Both the position numbers and the translations under genes were made by a program. Positions 1-9,717 of a stretch of DNA of 64,000 bases are shown here, one piece after another. The notes beneath the pieces are model-generated. The model had not been told where the DNA came from, ran no database searches, and worked only from the letters and a program-made list of their open reading frames with translations. Numbering within the stretch: position 1 is the stretch's first letter; every line of letters begins with the position of its first letter. This DNA is from Arundinibacter roseus (GTDB lineage: Bacteria; Bacteroidota; Bacteroidia; Cytophagales; Spirosomataceae): positions 1-64,000 of the forward strand of contig NZ_SMJU01000017.1 of the NCBI RefSeq assembly GCF_004348825.1. Reading direction: 5' to 3'.

Positions 1-35
1 TCAGCAGAGTGAAATAAAAATACGCACTTATAAAA

Positions 36-69
36 AAGAAAGCCGCTGCAAAAATAATGTTGCAACGGC
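36..69 (-). terminator. Rho-independent terminator, minus strand
   Basis: Read on the minus strand, a 9-bp stem (GCCGTTGCA / TGCAGCGGC, one G-T pair) is followed by TTTCTTTTTT. It lies about 115 bases past the stop of the M16-like gene that ends at 185 and would end the two-gene M16 transcript. Apart from this and the plus-strand terminator at 141-187, nothing else is recognisable in bases 1-184. Confidence 0.7.
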
Positions 70-140
70 CTAAACAATCTAAATTAAACTAATCTTAAAT
101 CTGTATCTCTATTTTAGGACTAGTCAAAATCCTATTTTTT

Positions 141-187
141 GACGTCTCGCCGAACGCAAATAGCGCGCAGCGAGACGTCTTTTTTTA
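141..187 (+). terminator. Rho-independent terminator, plus strand
   Basis: A perfect 10-bp stem (gacgtctcgc at 141-150 with gcgagacgtc at 170-179) is followed by a run of T at 180-186. The orientation fits a plus-strand transcript coming from left of the window. Its T-run overlaps the end of the convergent M16-like gene. Confidence 0.7.
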
Positions 188-1561
188 AAACCCTTCTTCT
201 TTCAATTCTTTTTCAGAAACAGGGCCGTATTTCTTCACTGATTCCCGGATTTCTTCGGCTTTACCTACAAGTACAAACTGCAAATTCTCTTTTGGAAAGT
301 ACGTTTTCACAATGTCGTTGGCCTGCGCTACGGTCAGTCCGTCTACTTTTTTCTGAAAGGTGTTGATAAATTCTTCGGTAAATCCATACACAAACATATC
401 GGTCAACAAGTCGGATAACGCTCCGGCAGACTCGTAGTTGGGGGGAAAATCGCCTTTAACGTAAGCTTTGGCCGAAGCCAGAATTTCTTCATTCAGTCCC
501 GTGCGGTGCAGGCTGTCCACCACTCCCAGCGCCATGTCAATAGCCGGAACCGTCGTAGAATTTTTGGTAAAGGTGCTGATAAAAAACGTTCCACCTTTTT
601 TGTAACGGCCAAAACGACTTCCTGCCCCATAGGTCAATCCCGAATTAACCCGAAGTGCGTCGTTGAGCCATGACGTAAACCGTCCGCCCAAAATCGTATT
701 CACGACCAACACCGGCACGTAGTCCGGGTTATCATACGCAATGCCCTGCCCGCCAATCAGGAATGTGGTTTCGCGGGCATCGGGCTTATTGACAAGCAAC
801 ACACGGCTTTGATTCAGCGTAACTTTGGGAGCCGGCACAGGTTTGCTTGCTGATTTGGCCGTCTTCCAATCGCCCAAAAGCGCCGTAATTCGTTTCTTCA
901 TATCGGCCGTTTTAAAATCACCCACAAGGGCAATTGCGGCGCGGTCGGTGGTGTAGTATTTCTTATAAAATGCCTGCACATCAGCCGGTGTTATCTTTGA
1001 AACCGTCGAGCCGACGCCCGAAGTTGGGGTAGCATACGGGTGCGCACCAAAAAGCATGGAGTTAAAATAATTTCCAATAACTGCCCGGGGGCTTTCTTTC
1101 TGTTGTATGAGTTCGAGCAGCGTGCGTTGTTTGTGTTTTTCAAATTCTGCGGCATCAAATACGGGCGCCGTCAGCACCTGCTGCAACAGGTCAAACATCA
1201 GATCGGCGTCTTTAACGGCAAACGACATATTCACTTTGGCGGTTTCTTTTCCTGCGCCGCTGTTCAGGCTTGCGCCTACAAAGTCGGTCATCTCTTCCAG
1301 CTCTTCCTTTTTATACTTTTTTGTACCAAAAAGCAGCGCATCTGCCGTCAGGCTAGCGAGACCGTAGCTTGCCCCATCCTGAACAGAACCCGCATCAAAC
1401 ACCGCCGAGGCATAGATGAGCGGCACCTCGTGCTGCTCCATGAGGTAGACCGTCAGGCCATTTTTGAGCGTAAATTTTTCGTAGGCCGGAACCTTAAAAT
1501 TATTTTGGGCGGAGACGGAGAACGTCAGGAGGGCAAGCCAAATCCCTAGTATATTTTTCAT
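185..1561 (-). CDS. M16-family peptidase-like protein, zinc site lost (partner subunit)
   Basis: Secreted M16 (pitrilysin/insulinase-type) family protein of about 458 residues. The start at 1561 is chosen because it begins a clean signal peptide (MKNILGIWLALLTFSVSAQ); an upstream in-frame start would add 23 residues overlapping the preceding gene. The two M16 halves are recognisable: the N-terminal domain with FTLKNGLTVYLMEQHEVPL and a C-terminal domain with a GGRFTSWLN-type motif. Where active enzymes have HxxEH, this protein has YGLASLTADALLFG, so zinc binding is not expected. The gene follows a catalytic M16 protein by 37 bases in the same direction. In this family catalytic and non-catalytic partners commonly form heterodimers, so this is probably the substrate-gripping partner in the periplasm. 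Family certain; heterodimer inferred. Confidence 0.9.
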   Translation of the reverse strand: MKNILGIWLALLTFSVSAQNNFKVPAYEKFTLKNGLTVYLMEQHEVPLIYASAVFDAGSVQDGASYGLASLTADALLFGTKKYKKEELEEMTDFVGASLNSGAGKETAKVNMSFAVKDADLMFDLLQQVLTAPVFDAAEFEKHKQRTLLELIQQKESPRAVIGNYFNSMLFGAHPYATPTSGVGSTVSKITPADVQAFYKKYYTTDRAAIALVGDFKTADMKKRITALLGDWKTAKSASKPVPAPKVTLNQSRVLLVNKPDARETTFLIGGQGIAYDNPDYVPVLVVNTILGGRFTSWLNDALRVNSGLTYGAGSRFGRYKKGGTFFISTFTKNSTTVPAIDMALGVVDSLHRTGLNEEILASAKAYVKGDFPPNYESAGALSDLLTDMFVYGFTEEFINTFQKKVDGLTVAQANDIVKTYFPKENLQFVLVGKAEEIRESVKKYGPVSEKELKEEGF

Positions 1562-1598
1562 AGATGTATCGTTTTTTATGGAAAAATGAAGGGCTATA

Positions 1599-2918
1599 TT
1601 ATTCGCCTTTTTCAGGTAGTAAATAACCAACGGTTCGGTTGCGGGCCGTAAAGTATTTGGCTGCTACACGCTTAATGTCTGCGGGCGTAACTTTTTCATA
1701 CAACTTTGGCGCTTCGTACAATCGGCGATAATCTCCAAAAAACACGTCGTAGGTACCGATACTATTGGCTTTGCCATTGATGGTTTCCATCGTGTGATAA
1801 AACTCCATTAGTTTTTGATTCTTCACTTTTTGAAGTTCTTTCTCAGGCACTTCCATGGCAATCAACTGATCCAACTGCGCCAGAACCGCCTTTTCCAACG
1901 TTTCGGCAGACACACCTTCCCCGGCTATGGCATAGATATTGAACAAATTAGGGTCGAAGCCTTCGGCCATAAAACTAAATACCCGGCTCGCCAGCGTCGT
2001 ATCCATCACGAGCGATTTGGTCAGACGTGACGAATTGCCCGAACTGAGCAGGTTATTAAGCAAATCCAATGCATAGTAATCTTCGTGGCCGGTTTCGGGA
2101 GTATGAAAAGCTAATAAAATGTTTGGCGTAGAAATATCTTTATACGTAGTGACCCGCCGCTCGCCATTTTGAACCGGCTCAACCGTCCTTACTTTTGGCG
2201 GCAGTCCGCGGGCCGGAATAGGCGCCATGTATTGCTCAGCGAGTTTTTGTACCTGTGGTAAAGTCACATCTCCGACTACTACAACTGTCACATTGTTAGG
2301 CGAATAGTACGTTTTGAAATAGTTTTCAAGATCGCTCTGCGTCCAGCTTTTTATATCCGATTCAAAGCCAATCACCGGAAACATGTAGGGGTGTTCCTGA
2401 AAAGCCGCTCCCTGAACCAGTTCGCCAATTGTGCGGTAATTGCTGTTTTCGAGTCCGGTACTCCGCTCGGAAAGTACCACGCCCCGCTCACTTTCAACCA
2501 TCATAGAGTCAATACTGAGATGGGCAATTCGGTCAGATTCGAGTTTAAAGATCGTTTCCAGTGCATCTTTCTGAAACCAATCGGTATAAACTGTTACATT
2601 TTCAGTCGTGTACGCATTATTTGACCCTCCGTTTGCTTCCATGACGCGGTCAAATTGTTTGGGGCCATAGTTTTTGGAGCCATTGAACATCATGTGTTCA
2701 AAAAAATGAGAAAGCCCGGTGATGCCATGTACCTCATTTTGGGAACCAACTTTCCAGAATAAGTACATGTTGGCCGTTGGAATGGAATGATCTTCCAGCA
2801 CCAGGAATTTCATGCCGTTGGGCAAGGAAAACGTCTTGACATCGTCAGGAGAACTTTGGGAAACAGCGACGAACCCTGTGAGACAAAGCAGAAGTCCGGG
2901 AATAATTTTTCGCAGCAT
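1599..2918 (-). CDS. M16-family zinc metallopeptidase, catalytic
   Basis: Secreted zinc protease of the M16 family, 439 residues. An N-terminal signal peptide (MLRKIIPGLLLCLTGFVAVSQ) directs it to the periplasm. The inverted zinc motif is intact: HFFEH at residues 71-75 within GLSHFFEHMMFNG, and the downstream glutamate lies in ESERGVVLSE. The second domain is the usual inactive M16 repeat. The length matches the single-unit bacterial M16 enzymes that work as pairs. It is first in a two-gene minus-strand operon, followed after 37 bases by a zinc-site-free paralog. Likely role: degradation of peptides in the periplasm; substrate unknown. Confidence 0.93.
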   Translation of the reverse strand: MLRKIIPGLLLCLTGFVAVSQSSPDDVKTFSLPNGMKFLVLEDHSIPTANMYLFWKVGSQNEVHGITGLSHFFEHMMFNGSKNYGPKQFDRVMEANGGSNNAYTTENVTVYTDWFQKDALETIFKLESDRIAHLSIDSMMVESERGVVLSERSTGLENSNYRTIGELVQGAAFQEHPYMFPVIGFESDIKSWTQSDLENYFKTYYSPNNVTVVVVGDVTLPQVQKLAEQYMAPIPARGLPPKVRTVEPVQNGERRVTTYKDISTPNILLAFHTPETGHEDYYALDLLNNLLSSGNSSRLTKSLVMDTTLASRVFSFMAEGFDPNLFNIYAIAGEGVSAETLEKAVLAQLDQLIAMEVPEKELQKVKNQKLMEFYHTMETINGKANSIGTYDVFFGDYRRLYEAPKLYEKVTPADIKRVAAKYFTARNRTVGYLLPEKGE

Positions 2919-3138
2919 TGGCTAAATTGTTTGTTGAATGGAGGTTTAAATGTATAAAAAAAGTAACATAACAGGAAGACCGTAGGTCAGGCGTTAAACG
3001 ACTATTGGCAAAACCGTCTGCTTTTGGAAACACAACCGGCAGAATTCGTGCAAAGGATGAACTTTGTCGTAAGATTATATAGTTTAGTTTTCATTAGCTA
3101 TTTTACCATCTGATTCTTAACCACTCACATTTATCTGT

Positions 3139-3888
3139 ATGCAACGTTCCTTACCTGCCCTTCTGCTACTGTCGCTACTTTTTGTAGCCTGCCAGCCCAC
3201 CGATCCTGCCGAACGTGCCTTAGAAAAAGCCATCAAATTTCATGGAGGTGAGAGTTACGATTCTTTTTCGCTGGAATTCGAGTTTAGAGATATGCGCTAT
3301 CTGATTCAGCGGGATGGAGGCACTTTTGAATACATTAGAATTCAGAAAGATTCGACGGGAACAGAAATTCGCGACGTTCTTACCAATACCGATACCTACC
3401 GAACCATCGGAGGTGAGCGGCAAAGTGTGCCGGACTCGCTCATGGATAAATACAAATATTCTGTAAACTCGGTAGCCTATTTTTTACTTCTGCCACAGCC
3501 GCTGCAAGACCCCGCCGTTCAGAAAGAATACATTGGAGTTGTAGACATTAAAGGAAAAAAATACGACAAAATCAAAGTTTTTTTTGCGCAGGAAGGAGGC
3601 GGAAAAGATCATGACGACGTGTTTGTCTACTGGTTTGATCAGGAAGACGGCTCCATGGATTACCTTGCCTATCTGTACCACGTCAACGAAAGCGGCATGC
3701 GTTTCAGAGAAGCCTATAACCCGCAGCGGGTAGGTGGAATGTTGATGCAGGACTACATTAATTTTGCTCCCAAAGATTCAACGCTTGCCGTAACTGACGA
3801 AAATCTGCTGTCAATGGACAAGTTGTACCTTGGCGGAGAACTGAAACAATTGTCACGGATTGAAAACAAAAACTTCATTCTTCACTAA
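3139..3888 (+). CDS. Lipoprotein of unknown function (DUF6503-like)
   Basis: A 249-residue lipoprotein: MQRSLPALLLLSLLFVAC ends in a lipobox Cys at residue 18. After it comes ALEKAIKFHGG, then a beta-rich domain. The pattern 'ALEKAIKFHGG...' followed by a beta-sandwich that measures a substrate is what I associate with the Bacteroidota family DUF6503, a resemblance from memory. No catalytic motif is visible. Probably anchored at the outer or inner membrane facing the periplasm. It is transcribed divergently from the M16 pair (about 220 bases between) and its stop overlaps the stop of the next, convergent gene by a few bases. Confidence 0.75.
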   Translation: MQRSLPALLLLSLLFVACQPTDPAERALEKAIKFHGGESYDSFSLEFEFRDMRYLIQRDGGTFEYIRIQKDSTGTEIRDVLTNTDTYRTIGGERQSVPDSLMDKYKYSVNSVAYFLLLPQPLQDPAVQKEYIGVVDIKGKKYDKIKVFFAQEGGGKDHDDVFVYWFDQEDGSMDYLAYLYHVNESGMRFREAYNPQRVGGMLMQDYINFAPKDSTLAVTDENLLSMDKLYLGGELKQLSRIENKNFILH

Positions 3889-4394
3889 CCTTCTTTTACA
3901 AATCGATCCGTGATTGTATACGTTTTTCGATCCAGCGTATTGAAGAACGTATACCGAAGCGTCATGTGTTCGGAGGTCAGCTCCACTAGTTCGGCATTTG
4001 GAAAACTCTTGACAAAAAATTGGTGCGTCAGGGTAAAATACAAGATGCTTCCCTCGTCGTTCAGTGTACAGGTGCCGCCCTGATTAAACTGCGTGGTGAA
4101 GTAAGTGGTACATGCCTGCCCGGCCTGAAATTGAAAGGTATTGTCGGCATTGAAAATGATTTTACTTCCTTGATAACAATCTCCTTGTAACCTTTCGAGC
4201 CGAGCATGTAACGTGTCCAGCGAAACACTTTCGATGAGCCGATCGGTGGTATCTCCCTGCGCATTTACCCGATCTGACTGAATAAGTACCCACGTACCGA
4301 TCATCTCCGGTTTCAGGTCAAAAGAATGGGATTTGGCGCTTGAAAGGCATAATAATGCCAAAAGCATATAGAAATAGACAGGCTGCTTTTTCAC
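3885..4394 (-). CDS. Secreted lipocalin-like small protein, paralog of the next gene
   Basis: 169 residues with an N-terminal hydrophobic signal (MKKQPVYFYMLLALLCLSSA). The mature part reads GTWVLIQSDRVNAQGD, then a conserved Cys pair (GDCYQGSK and GQACTTY), then LRYTFFN near the end. The opening 'G-x-W-x-L' and repeated strands suggest a small lipocalin-like beta barrel. It is clearly a tandem paralog of the protein at 4612-5118 (shared DRL..., DCY-GS, AC-T, V-K-FP-A, LRY-F, K-YT-TD-F), but it lacks that protein's lipobox. Its stop overlaps the convergent lipoprotein gene. Function unknown. Confidence 0.7.
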   Translation of the reverse strand: MKKQPVYFYMLLALLCLSSAKSHSFDLKPEMIGTWVLIQSDRVNAQGDTTDRLIESVSLDTLHARLERLQGDCYQGSKIIFNADNTFQFQAGQACTTYFTTQFNQGGTCTLNDEGSILYFTLTHQFFVKSFPNAELVELTSEHMTLRYTFFNTLDRKTYTITDRFVKEG

Positions 4395-4611
4395 TCCACG
4401 AAATTTAAAAATACGACTGTTTTTGGGCGTTTGTAAGAATCGTGTGTGTGTTGCTTTCTGGTAATTTTCTTTGGTAGGTGGATTTTCAAATATAAAAAAT
4501 TTTCTTATTTTTCTTACTGATGGTTATATTTTATTTTTATCAAAATGTCACTTTTATTTTCAAAAATAAGCTTCTCTTCCCCATGAAAGGTTTTGAGAGA
4601 AAAGTAGTTGG

Positions 4612-5118
4612 CTAGCGCAGGAAAGTATCTGTAACCGTATATTTTTTCTTATCCACAGGACTCACAAACGGATACCGAAGTTGAAGTTTCTCAAATGTTA
4701 GTTCCTGAATAGTAGCATCAGGAAAAGTCTTGACGCTAAAAGTGGTTTTGCCCGTAAACACAATGGATTTCCCATCTGCAAGCACCCGGTAGGTACCGCT
4801 TTGAGTAAAAAAAGAGGTGTTATTTCTGGTACAGGCACTCCCTGCAACCGTCGCAAATGTACTGTCTGGCAAAAGCAAAAGCCGGCTTCCCACGTAACAG
4901 TCCGCCTGTTGTTTTTCGAGCAAGGCCGAGATGGCGCCGCTGGAAATATCTACGGACAAACGATCAGAAACCGTTCCCTGCTCATCTACACGAGTGGAGG
5001 CGGTCAGTTTCCATTCTCCCGCAAGGGAAGGCTGCGGTTCTGCCTCCTGATCTTTTTTGCAGGCAGTCAGAATGGCGCCAAATAAAAGCACTAGACACAG
5101 AATATAGTAATTTTTCAT
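4612..5118 (-). CDS. Lipocalin-like lipoprotein, paralog of the preceding gene
   Basis: 168-residue lipoprotein. The signal sequence MKNYYILCLVLLFGAILTAC places the acylated Cys at residue 20, and KKDQEAEPQP makes a short linker. The domain begins LAGEWKLTAS and carries two Cys (ADCYVGSR, GSACTRN) at the same places as the 3885-4394 protein. The two genes are 217 bases apart, same strand, and look like a tandem duplication that diverged in localisation (lipid-anchored versus soluble). The domain resembles the lipocalin-like domains common in Bacteroidota lipoproteins. No ligand can be inferred. Confidence 0.72.
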   Translation of the reverse strand: MKNYYILCLVLLFGAILTACKKDQEAEPQPSLAGEWKLTASTRVDEQGTVSDRLSVDISSGAISALLEKQQADCYVGSRLLLLPDSTFATVAGSACTRNNTSFFTQSGTYRVLADGKSIVFTGKTTFSVKTFPDATIQELTFEKLQLRYPFVSPVDKKKYTVTDTFLR

Positions 5119-5358
5119 GAAGGGTTTTTTCTAATCAAAATCCAAAACCGTGCCACTTTTGTAGCCGATTGATACCTTTGACCATCCATCCAAAAAGAAT
5201 CTCCAAAACTTACGACAATTCAGATTCATGCAGTCACTCATTGTGAGTAGCCAACGACTCAGTGGATTTCTTCTCCCTTTTATTTTTATAGTAAATTCCG
5301 GTCAAAGCCCATACGTGAGCGATTGATTTTTTATTCGCCTACTTTATTAAAACATTTC

Positions 5359-8232
5359 ATGAAACGGACCTTATTTTTTCTTAGTTGTGTACTTCTGCTT
5401 GGCCTTCCTACGCTCTCGGAAGCTCAGTTGAAAGTGAACCGAAAGTCTGCGCCTCAACAAAAAACGGCCGAAGAAAAAGAGCAGGAAGAATTGCTCCAAA
5501 AGTATCAACAGGCGATGCATCCGGATACGTTGATTAAGCAGCTTGACCTGCAACTTAGTGAGTTTAAAAAACAGGGCCTTGCCACACCCGAACTGATTCA
5601 GGAATTTGAAAAAGCCAGGGAAGAAATCCGAAAGCAGTTTGGTGGAACACGGCAACCACCCCGACAAGAGGAAGTTGCCGAATCCGAGCCTGAACCACTG
5701 GAAATAGCAGCGGCTCCCACTCCGGCCCAACCTGAATTTGAAGTTGCTTTTGATACACAGTCCAATCCCGCGTCGGAGGTTCCGCTTTCGGTACGTTTTT
5801 ATACCGAAGCCGCTATGAATGCTGCAAAATTTGTGAAGTGGATGGAAAAGCAGCACAAAGTGACGCTTCGGGTGACGGATAGCCTGCAAACCGGAGACGG
5901 CCCCCGCTACGTGCATTTTCAACAGGAAGTAGATGGATATGTAGTTGAAGGAACACGATTTACTTTTACAGTTCAACCAAAAACCGGGGCGTTTGCTACG
6001 GGTATGGCCTTTACGCCCTTTACCAAAAAGAACCAGCTAAAACTCAGTGAAGCCCAGGCTTTTCAGAAAGTACAAGCGGTGGTCAGCGGTGGTTCGGCAC
6101 TTAGGCTTACCAAAAAAACTACGACCGCATTTGCTGAGCCAATCGCTCTTGCTTCGTGTCAGGCAGAAGGTTTGGCATGGGTTCAGAAGGATCCGGGAAT
6201 TTCCAGGCCTGAATTTTGGCTTTGCCATCGATTTTATCTCATGAAAAGTGATGAAAAAATATATATCAATGCCGAAACCGGGGAGGTTTTCCGCCGGGAA
6301 AATACCTTGCTGGAATGCCTGCCAACGATACAGCCCGAACAACATTTACCTGCTTCCGGGCCAGGCGTACCTGCACGGGTAAACACGCTTTTCTATGGTG
6401 TGCAGCCCATCGCTACGTTGCAAAAAGATACGGCCTTCCTCCTCGCCGATCCGCAAACGCCACGCATTGCGGTTTTTTATACCGATACGCTACAAGGTGT
6501 AAGGCAACCGTTTTGGGATAAATCCAATAGCTGGGCCAACGCTGCCCTGCGCGAAACGGGCTCTTTGGATGTACATTGGGCCTATCGGCAGGTTGCCAAT
6601 TACTACTACACAAGGCACAACTGGATGGGTACTGATAATTTAGCCTCGGATATTCACATTTTCTATGACCCAGAGTACGTAGGTGCGTCCTTTAATCCCA
6701 ATGATTTTACGTTTAAATATGGGGTAATTAGCCCGACCATTATTGATAATCTGGCGGCTGATAAAAATTGGCTGGGCGGCGGCCGCTCGGGCTGGATGAA
6801 AGGCTCATTGGGGCGGTCGAAACCTTTTGCTTCACTGGATGTGTGCGCGCACGAATTTACCCACGCCGTAGTAGAAAGTATGGGAGGAATGAACCGCGCC
6901 GGAGAATCTGGTGCACTCAATGAAGCCATTGCAGACGTGATGGCGGCAGCGGCAGAAGCGGCTATTGACCCGATGGGTTCTAATCCATGGCTAATTGCAG
7001 AAAAACTCTTTATCGGGACAGGAATTAGAAATCTTGCCACGCCCAAAAGCAGTACGATTCAGGCACAACCCGATACGTTTGAAGGGAAATTCTGGATAGA
7101 GAATTCTGGAACCTGTGATTCAGGCAACGACAGGTGCGGCATTCACGTCAATTCCGGGGTAATTGCCCGCTGGTTTTATCTGATTTGTAATGGTGGCATG
7201 GGCACCAACGATTTCAACGAAAAGTATTCCTTAAAAGACGGCGAACAGGTGAGTATTGATGAAGCCGCCAAGCTTGTTTTCCAGACGATTCCCCTACTGC
7301 ATCCGGCTTCTGATTTCGAGCATTTTTCGGATATGACCCTTGAAGTTGCCAACAATCTATTTGGCAAATGTTCCAAAAAAGCACGTGCCATAGAATACGC
7401 CTGGTATGCCGTGGGCGTTCGCGAAGATCCGCCCGCCCGCTGCGGCGACTGGACGTTTGACCTGGTCATTAGTATGGAAGGCCAAAGTTCAACCATTAAT
7501 TTTTTTGTGAAAGATGAACGCATGGTCATGACTACGCAATCGGAAGACGGCCCCACCAAAGTATATACCTCCCGCCACAGTGCCCTGATGACGGCGGTTG
7601 TCCGAAACGAAGAGGGTGGTTATGAGAGCCATACGTTGCCAAAAAATATCTTGAAATACAACCTTGAAAAAATGGATGAAATGATGCCTGAAATGGAAAA
7701 ACAGGCAGAAGAAGAGTTTGCCCAAATGCGCCGGAGCATTGCAGCGGAAGAAGATCCGGCCGCAAGGGCCATGAAGCAGAAAGCACTGAATCAGAGTATG
7801 GCAGAATATGAAAGAATGAGAGCTGAAACTTTGCCTGAAATGCGTAAAAATATGGAAGAAGGATCCAAAGAAGTAAACATTAGCGAGTCGGAGTTTTTTG
7901 GCGCCAATAGCCGCAAGTCGCGCCGAAAAGCGAAACGTGAGTTTGACAAGCAATTCGTAAAAGGCTTTGGAGAAGTAGAAGGCTACAAATCCAAACATTA
8001 TGTCATGAATGAAGGCATGGATTGGTGGTCTACGCATGAAATTCCGCTGAAATTTTCTGACCTGTCCCTTTTGGCACCGGGCTTTTTTGGGTCGGGCTCA
8101 GGCCTGCCCCTCGATCACTACATGCGGGGCTTTCCGCTGAGATTTGGACAAATGCTTAAAATCACCAAAATCCGGAATTCTGCGGCTGCCAATTTTGAAC
8201 AGTTGTATTCTTCGAGCCCGGTTTTTAGGTGA
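5359..8232 (+). CDS. Secreted M4 (thermolysin-like) metalloprotease with long C-terminal extension
   Basis: Zinc endopeptidase of the thermolysin family, about 957 residues from the ATG at 5359. That start gives a proper signal peptide (MKRTLFFLSCVLLLGLPTLSEA); an upstream in-frame ATG at 5323 would add 12 residues. Order: signal; a low-complexity Gln/Glu/Lys segment (to about residue 110); an FTP/PepSY-like propeptide region (about 130-320); the M4 catalytic domain with HEFTHAV at about 498 and the third zinc ligand in GALNEAIADVM; and the M4 C-terminal helical domain with GIHVNSGVIARWFYL. The last roughly 260 residues are not part of a normal M4 protein: a beta segment, then a Met/Glu/Lys-rich helical stretch (about 750-850), then a compact end. 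No T9SS sorting domain is obvious. Export and proteolysis are secure; the extension's role is unknown. Confidence 0.92.
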   Translation: MKRTLFFLSCVLLLGLPTLSEAQLKVNRKSAPQQKTAEEKEQEELLQKYQQAMHPDTLIKQLDLQLSEFKKQGLATPELIQEFEKAREEIRKQFGGTRQPPRQEEVAESEPEPLEIAAAPTPAQPEFEVAFDTQSNPASEVPLSVRFYTEAAMNAAKFVKWMEKQHKVTLRVTDSLQTGDGPRYVHFQQEVDGYVVEGTRFTFTVQPKTGAFATGMAFTPFTKKNQLKLSEAQAFQKVQAVVSGGSALRLTKKTTTAFAEPIALASCQAEGLAWVQKDPGISRPEFWLCHRFYLMKSDEKIYINAETGEVFRRENTLLECLPTIQPEQHLPASGPGVPARVNTLFYGVQPIATLQKDTAFLLADPQTPRIAVFYTDTLQGVRQPFWDKSNSWANAALRETGSLDVHWAYRQVANYYYTRHNWMGTDNLASDIHIFYDPEYVGASFNPNDFTFKYGVISPTIIDNLAADKNWLGGGRSGWMKGSLGRSKPFASLDVCAHEFTHAVVESMGGMNRAGESGALNEAIADVMAAAAEAAIDPMGSNPWLIAEKLFIGTGIRNLATPKSSTIQAQPDTFEGKFWIENSGTCDSGNDRCGIHVNSGVIARWFYLICNGGMGTNDFNEKYSLKDGEQVSIDEAAKLVFQTIPLLHPASDFEHFSDMTLEVANNLFGKCSKKARAIEYAWYAVGVREDPPARCGDWTFDLVISMEGQSSTINFFVKDERMVMTTQSEDGPTKVYTSRHSALMTAVVRNEEGGYESHTLPKNILKYNLEKMDEMMPEMEKQAEEEFAQMRRSIAAEEDPAARAMKQKALNQSMAEYERMRAETLPEMRKNMEEGSKEVNISESEFFGANSRKSRRKAKREFDKQFVKGFGEVEGYKSKHYVMNEGMDWWSTHEIPLKFSDLSLLAPGFFGSGSGLPLDHYMRGFPLRFGQMLKITKIRNSAAANFEQLYSSSPVFR

Positions 8233-8303
8233 TGCTCACGCAAAGTCCCGGAATTTTATGCCCATGAATTCTTTTATAGCTTCGGCTTTTAGCTTAGTTT
8301 TTG

Positions 8304-8311
8304 TACTTTTG
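8304..8311 (+). promoter_or_regulatory. Bacteroidota -7 box (TACTTTTG) upstream of icd
   Basis: Exact match to TAnnTTTG, the -7 element of the Bacteroidota housekeeping sigma factor, 54 bases before the icd start. No clear -33 TTTG is present, so this is a candidate only. Confidence 0.4.
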
Positions 8312-8365
8312 CGCGGTCTTTTGTACAAATCTTATTTGGCATTTATTCCTAATTAATTTACAAGC

Positions 8366-9592
8366 ATGAACAAAATTAAAGTAGCTAATCCGGTCGTTGA
8401 ACTCGACGGCGATGAGATGACCCGTATCATCTGGAAATTTATCAAGGAAAAACTCATCCTTCCTTATCTTGATCTGGATATTAAATATTATGATTTAGGT
8501 GTTGAATATCGCGACGAAACCAACGATCAGGTTACGATTGACGCAGCACACGCCATTAAGCAATATGGAGTTGGGATTAAATGTGCGACAATTACGCCCG
8601 ACGAAGCCCGCGTAAAGGAGTTTGGCCTCAAACAAATGTGGCGCTCACCCAATGGAACAATCCGGAATATTCTGGACGGAACCGTTTTTCGTGAGCCAAT
8701 CGTAATGAATAATGTGCCTCGCTTGGTTACTACCTGGACCGATCCCATCATTGTGGGTCGTCATGCCTTTGGTGACCAATACCGCGCGACTGATTTTGTG
8801 GTTCCCGGAAAAGGAAAACTTACCATGAAATTTGAAGGCGAAGACGGAACGGTTCAGGAGTTTGAAGTATTTAACTTCCCCGGCGGCGGTGTGGCTATGG
8901 GCATGTACAACCTCGACGATTCGATCATCGGTTTTGCCCGTGCGTGTATGAACATGGGTCTGCAAAAAGGCTGGCCGGTGTACCTTTCTACAAAAAATAC
9001 CATCCTGAAAAAATATGACGGTCGCTTCAAAGATCTGTTTGAAGAAGTGTACCAAAACGAATTTAAGGCCAAGTTTGAAGAAGCCGGTATCGTGTACGAG
9101 CACCGCCTGATTGACGACATGGTTGCTTCTGCTTTGAAATGGAGCGGCAAGTTTGTGTGGGCCTGTAAAAACTACGACGGCGACGTACAGTCTGACTCCG
9201 TAGCACAGGGCTTTGGTTCATTGGGTCTGATGACTTCTGTGTTGGTTACGCCCGACGGCGGCACAATGGAAGCTGAGGCAGCGCACGGCACCGTGACTCG
9301 CCACTACCGTCAGCATCAGCAAGGCAAGCCTACATCAACCAATCCGATTGCCTCGATTTTTGCGTGGACGCGTGGGTTGGCATTCCGTGGCAAACTTGAT
9401 GACAATCAGGAGCTTATTGCCTTTGCTGACGCCCTGGAAAAAGTATGTATTGATACTGTACAGAGTGGCAAAATGACCAAAGATCTGGCCATCATTGTTC
9501 ATGGCAATGACGTGAAACACGGGGAGCATTACCTATATACAGAGGAATTCCTGGATGCAATTGATGAAAATCTGAAAGCTGTTCTGGCCTAA
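8366..9592 (+). CDS. icd: NADP-dependent isocitrate dehydrogenase
   Basis: Oxidative decarboxylation of isocitrate to 2-oxoglutarate with NADP+, a cytosolic TCA-cycle step. The 408 residues match the 'eukaryotic-type' (type II) IDH family: [20 protein letters not shown] at the N-terminus, the substrate-binding SPNGTIRN region (about residue 94), [12 protein letters not shown], the metal-binding stretch around LIDDMVA (about 250), and the cofactor loop [12 protein letters not shown] (about 309). Length and motifs are complete. It stands alone, with a candidate promoter just upstream and a strong terminator just downstream. Confidence 0.97.
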   Translation: MNKIKVANPVVELDGDEMTRIIWKFIKEKLILPYLDLDIKYYDLGVEYRDETNDQVTIDAAHAIKQYGVGIKCATITPDEARVKEFGLKQMWRSPNGTIRNILDGTVFREPIVMNNVPRLVTTWTDPIIVGRHAFGDQYRATDFVVPGKGKLTMKFEGEDGTVQEFEVFNFPGGGVAMGMYNLDDSIIGFARACMNMGLQKGWPVYLSTKNTILKKYDGRFKDLFEEVYQNEFKAKFEEAGIVYEHRLIDDMVASALKWSGKFVWACKNYDGDVQSDSVAQGFGSLGLMTSVLVTPDGGTMEAEAAHGTVTRHYRQHQQGKPTSTNPIASIFAWTRGLAFRGKLDDNQELIAFADALEKVCIDTVQSGKMTKDLAIIVHGNDVKHGEHYLYTEEFLDAIDENLKAVLA

Positions 9593-9616
9593 GCATCCCG
9601 TTTTTCTTTACTAAAA

Positions 9617-9652
9617 AAAGCCGTTGGTTTCTTTCTGAGACCAACGGCTTTT
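9617..9652 (+). terminator. Rho-independent terminator after icd
   Basis: A 13-bp stem (aaaagccgttggt / accaacggctttt) around a 10-base loop, ending in T-rich sequence, 25 bases past the icd stop. The A-run before and T-run after make it usable from both sides. Confidence 0.85.
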
Positions 9653-9717
9653 AGGTTTAAAAAATATTTATACTATCCTGATTTTAAACAAAATACAATT
9701 TAATTTACTCCATCCAC

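Noticed and set aside
1-184. CRISPR-like or short repeat array at the left edge
   Set aside because: Only two unrelated terminator hairpins are present; no repeated spacer pattern.
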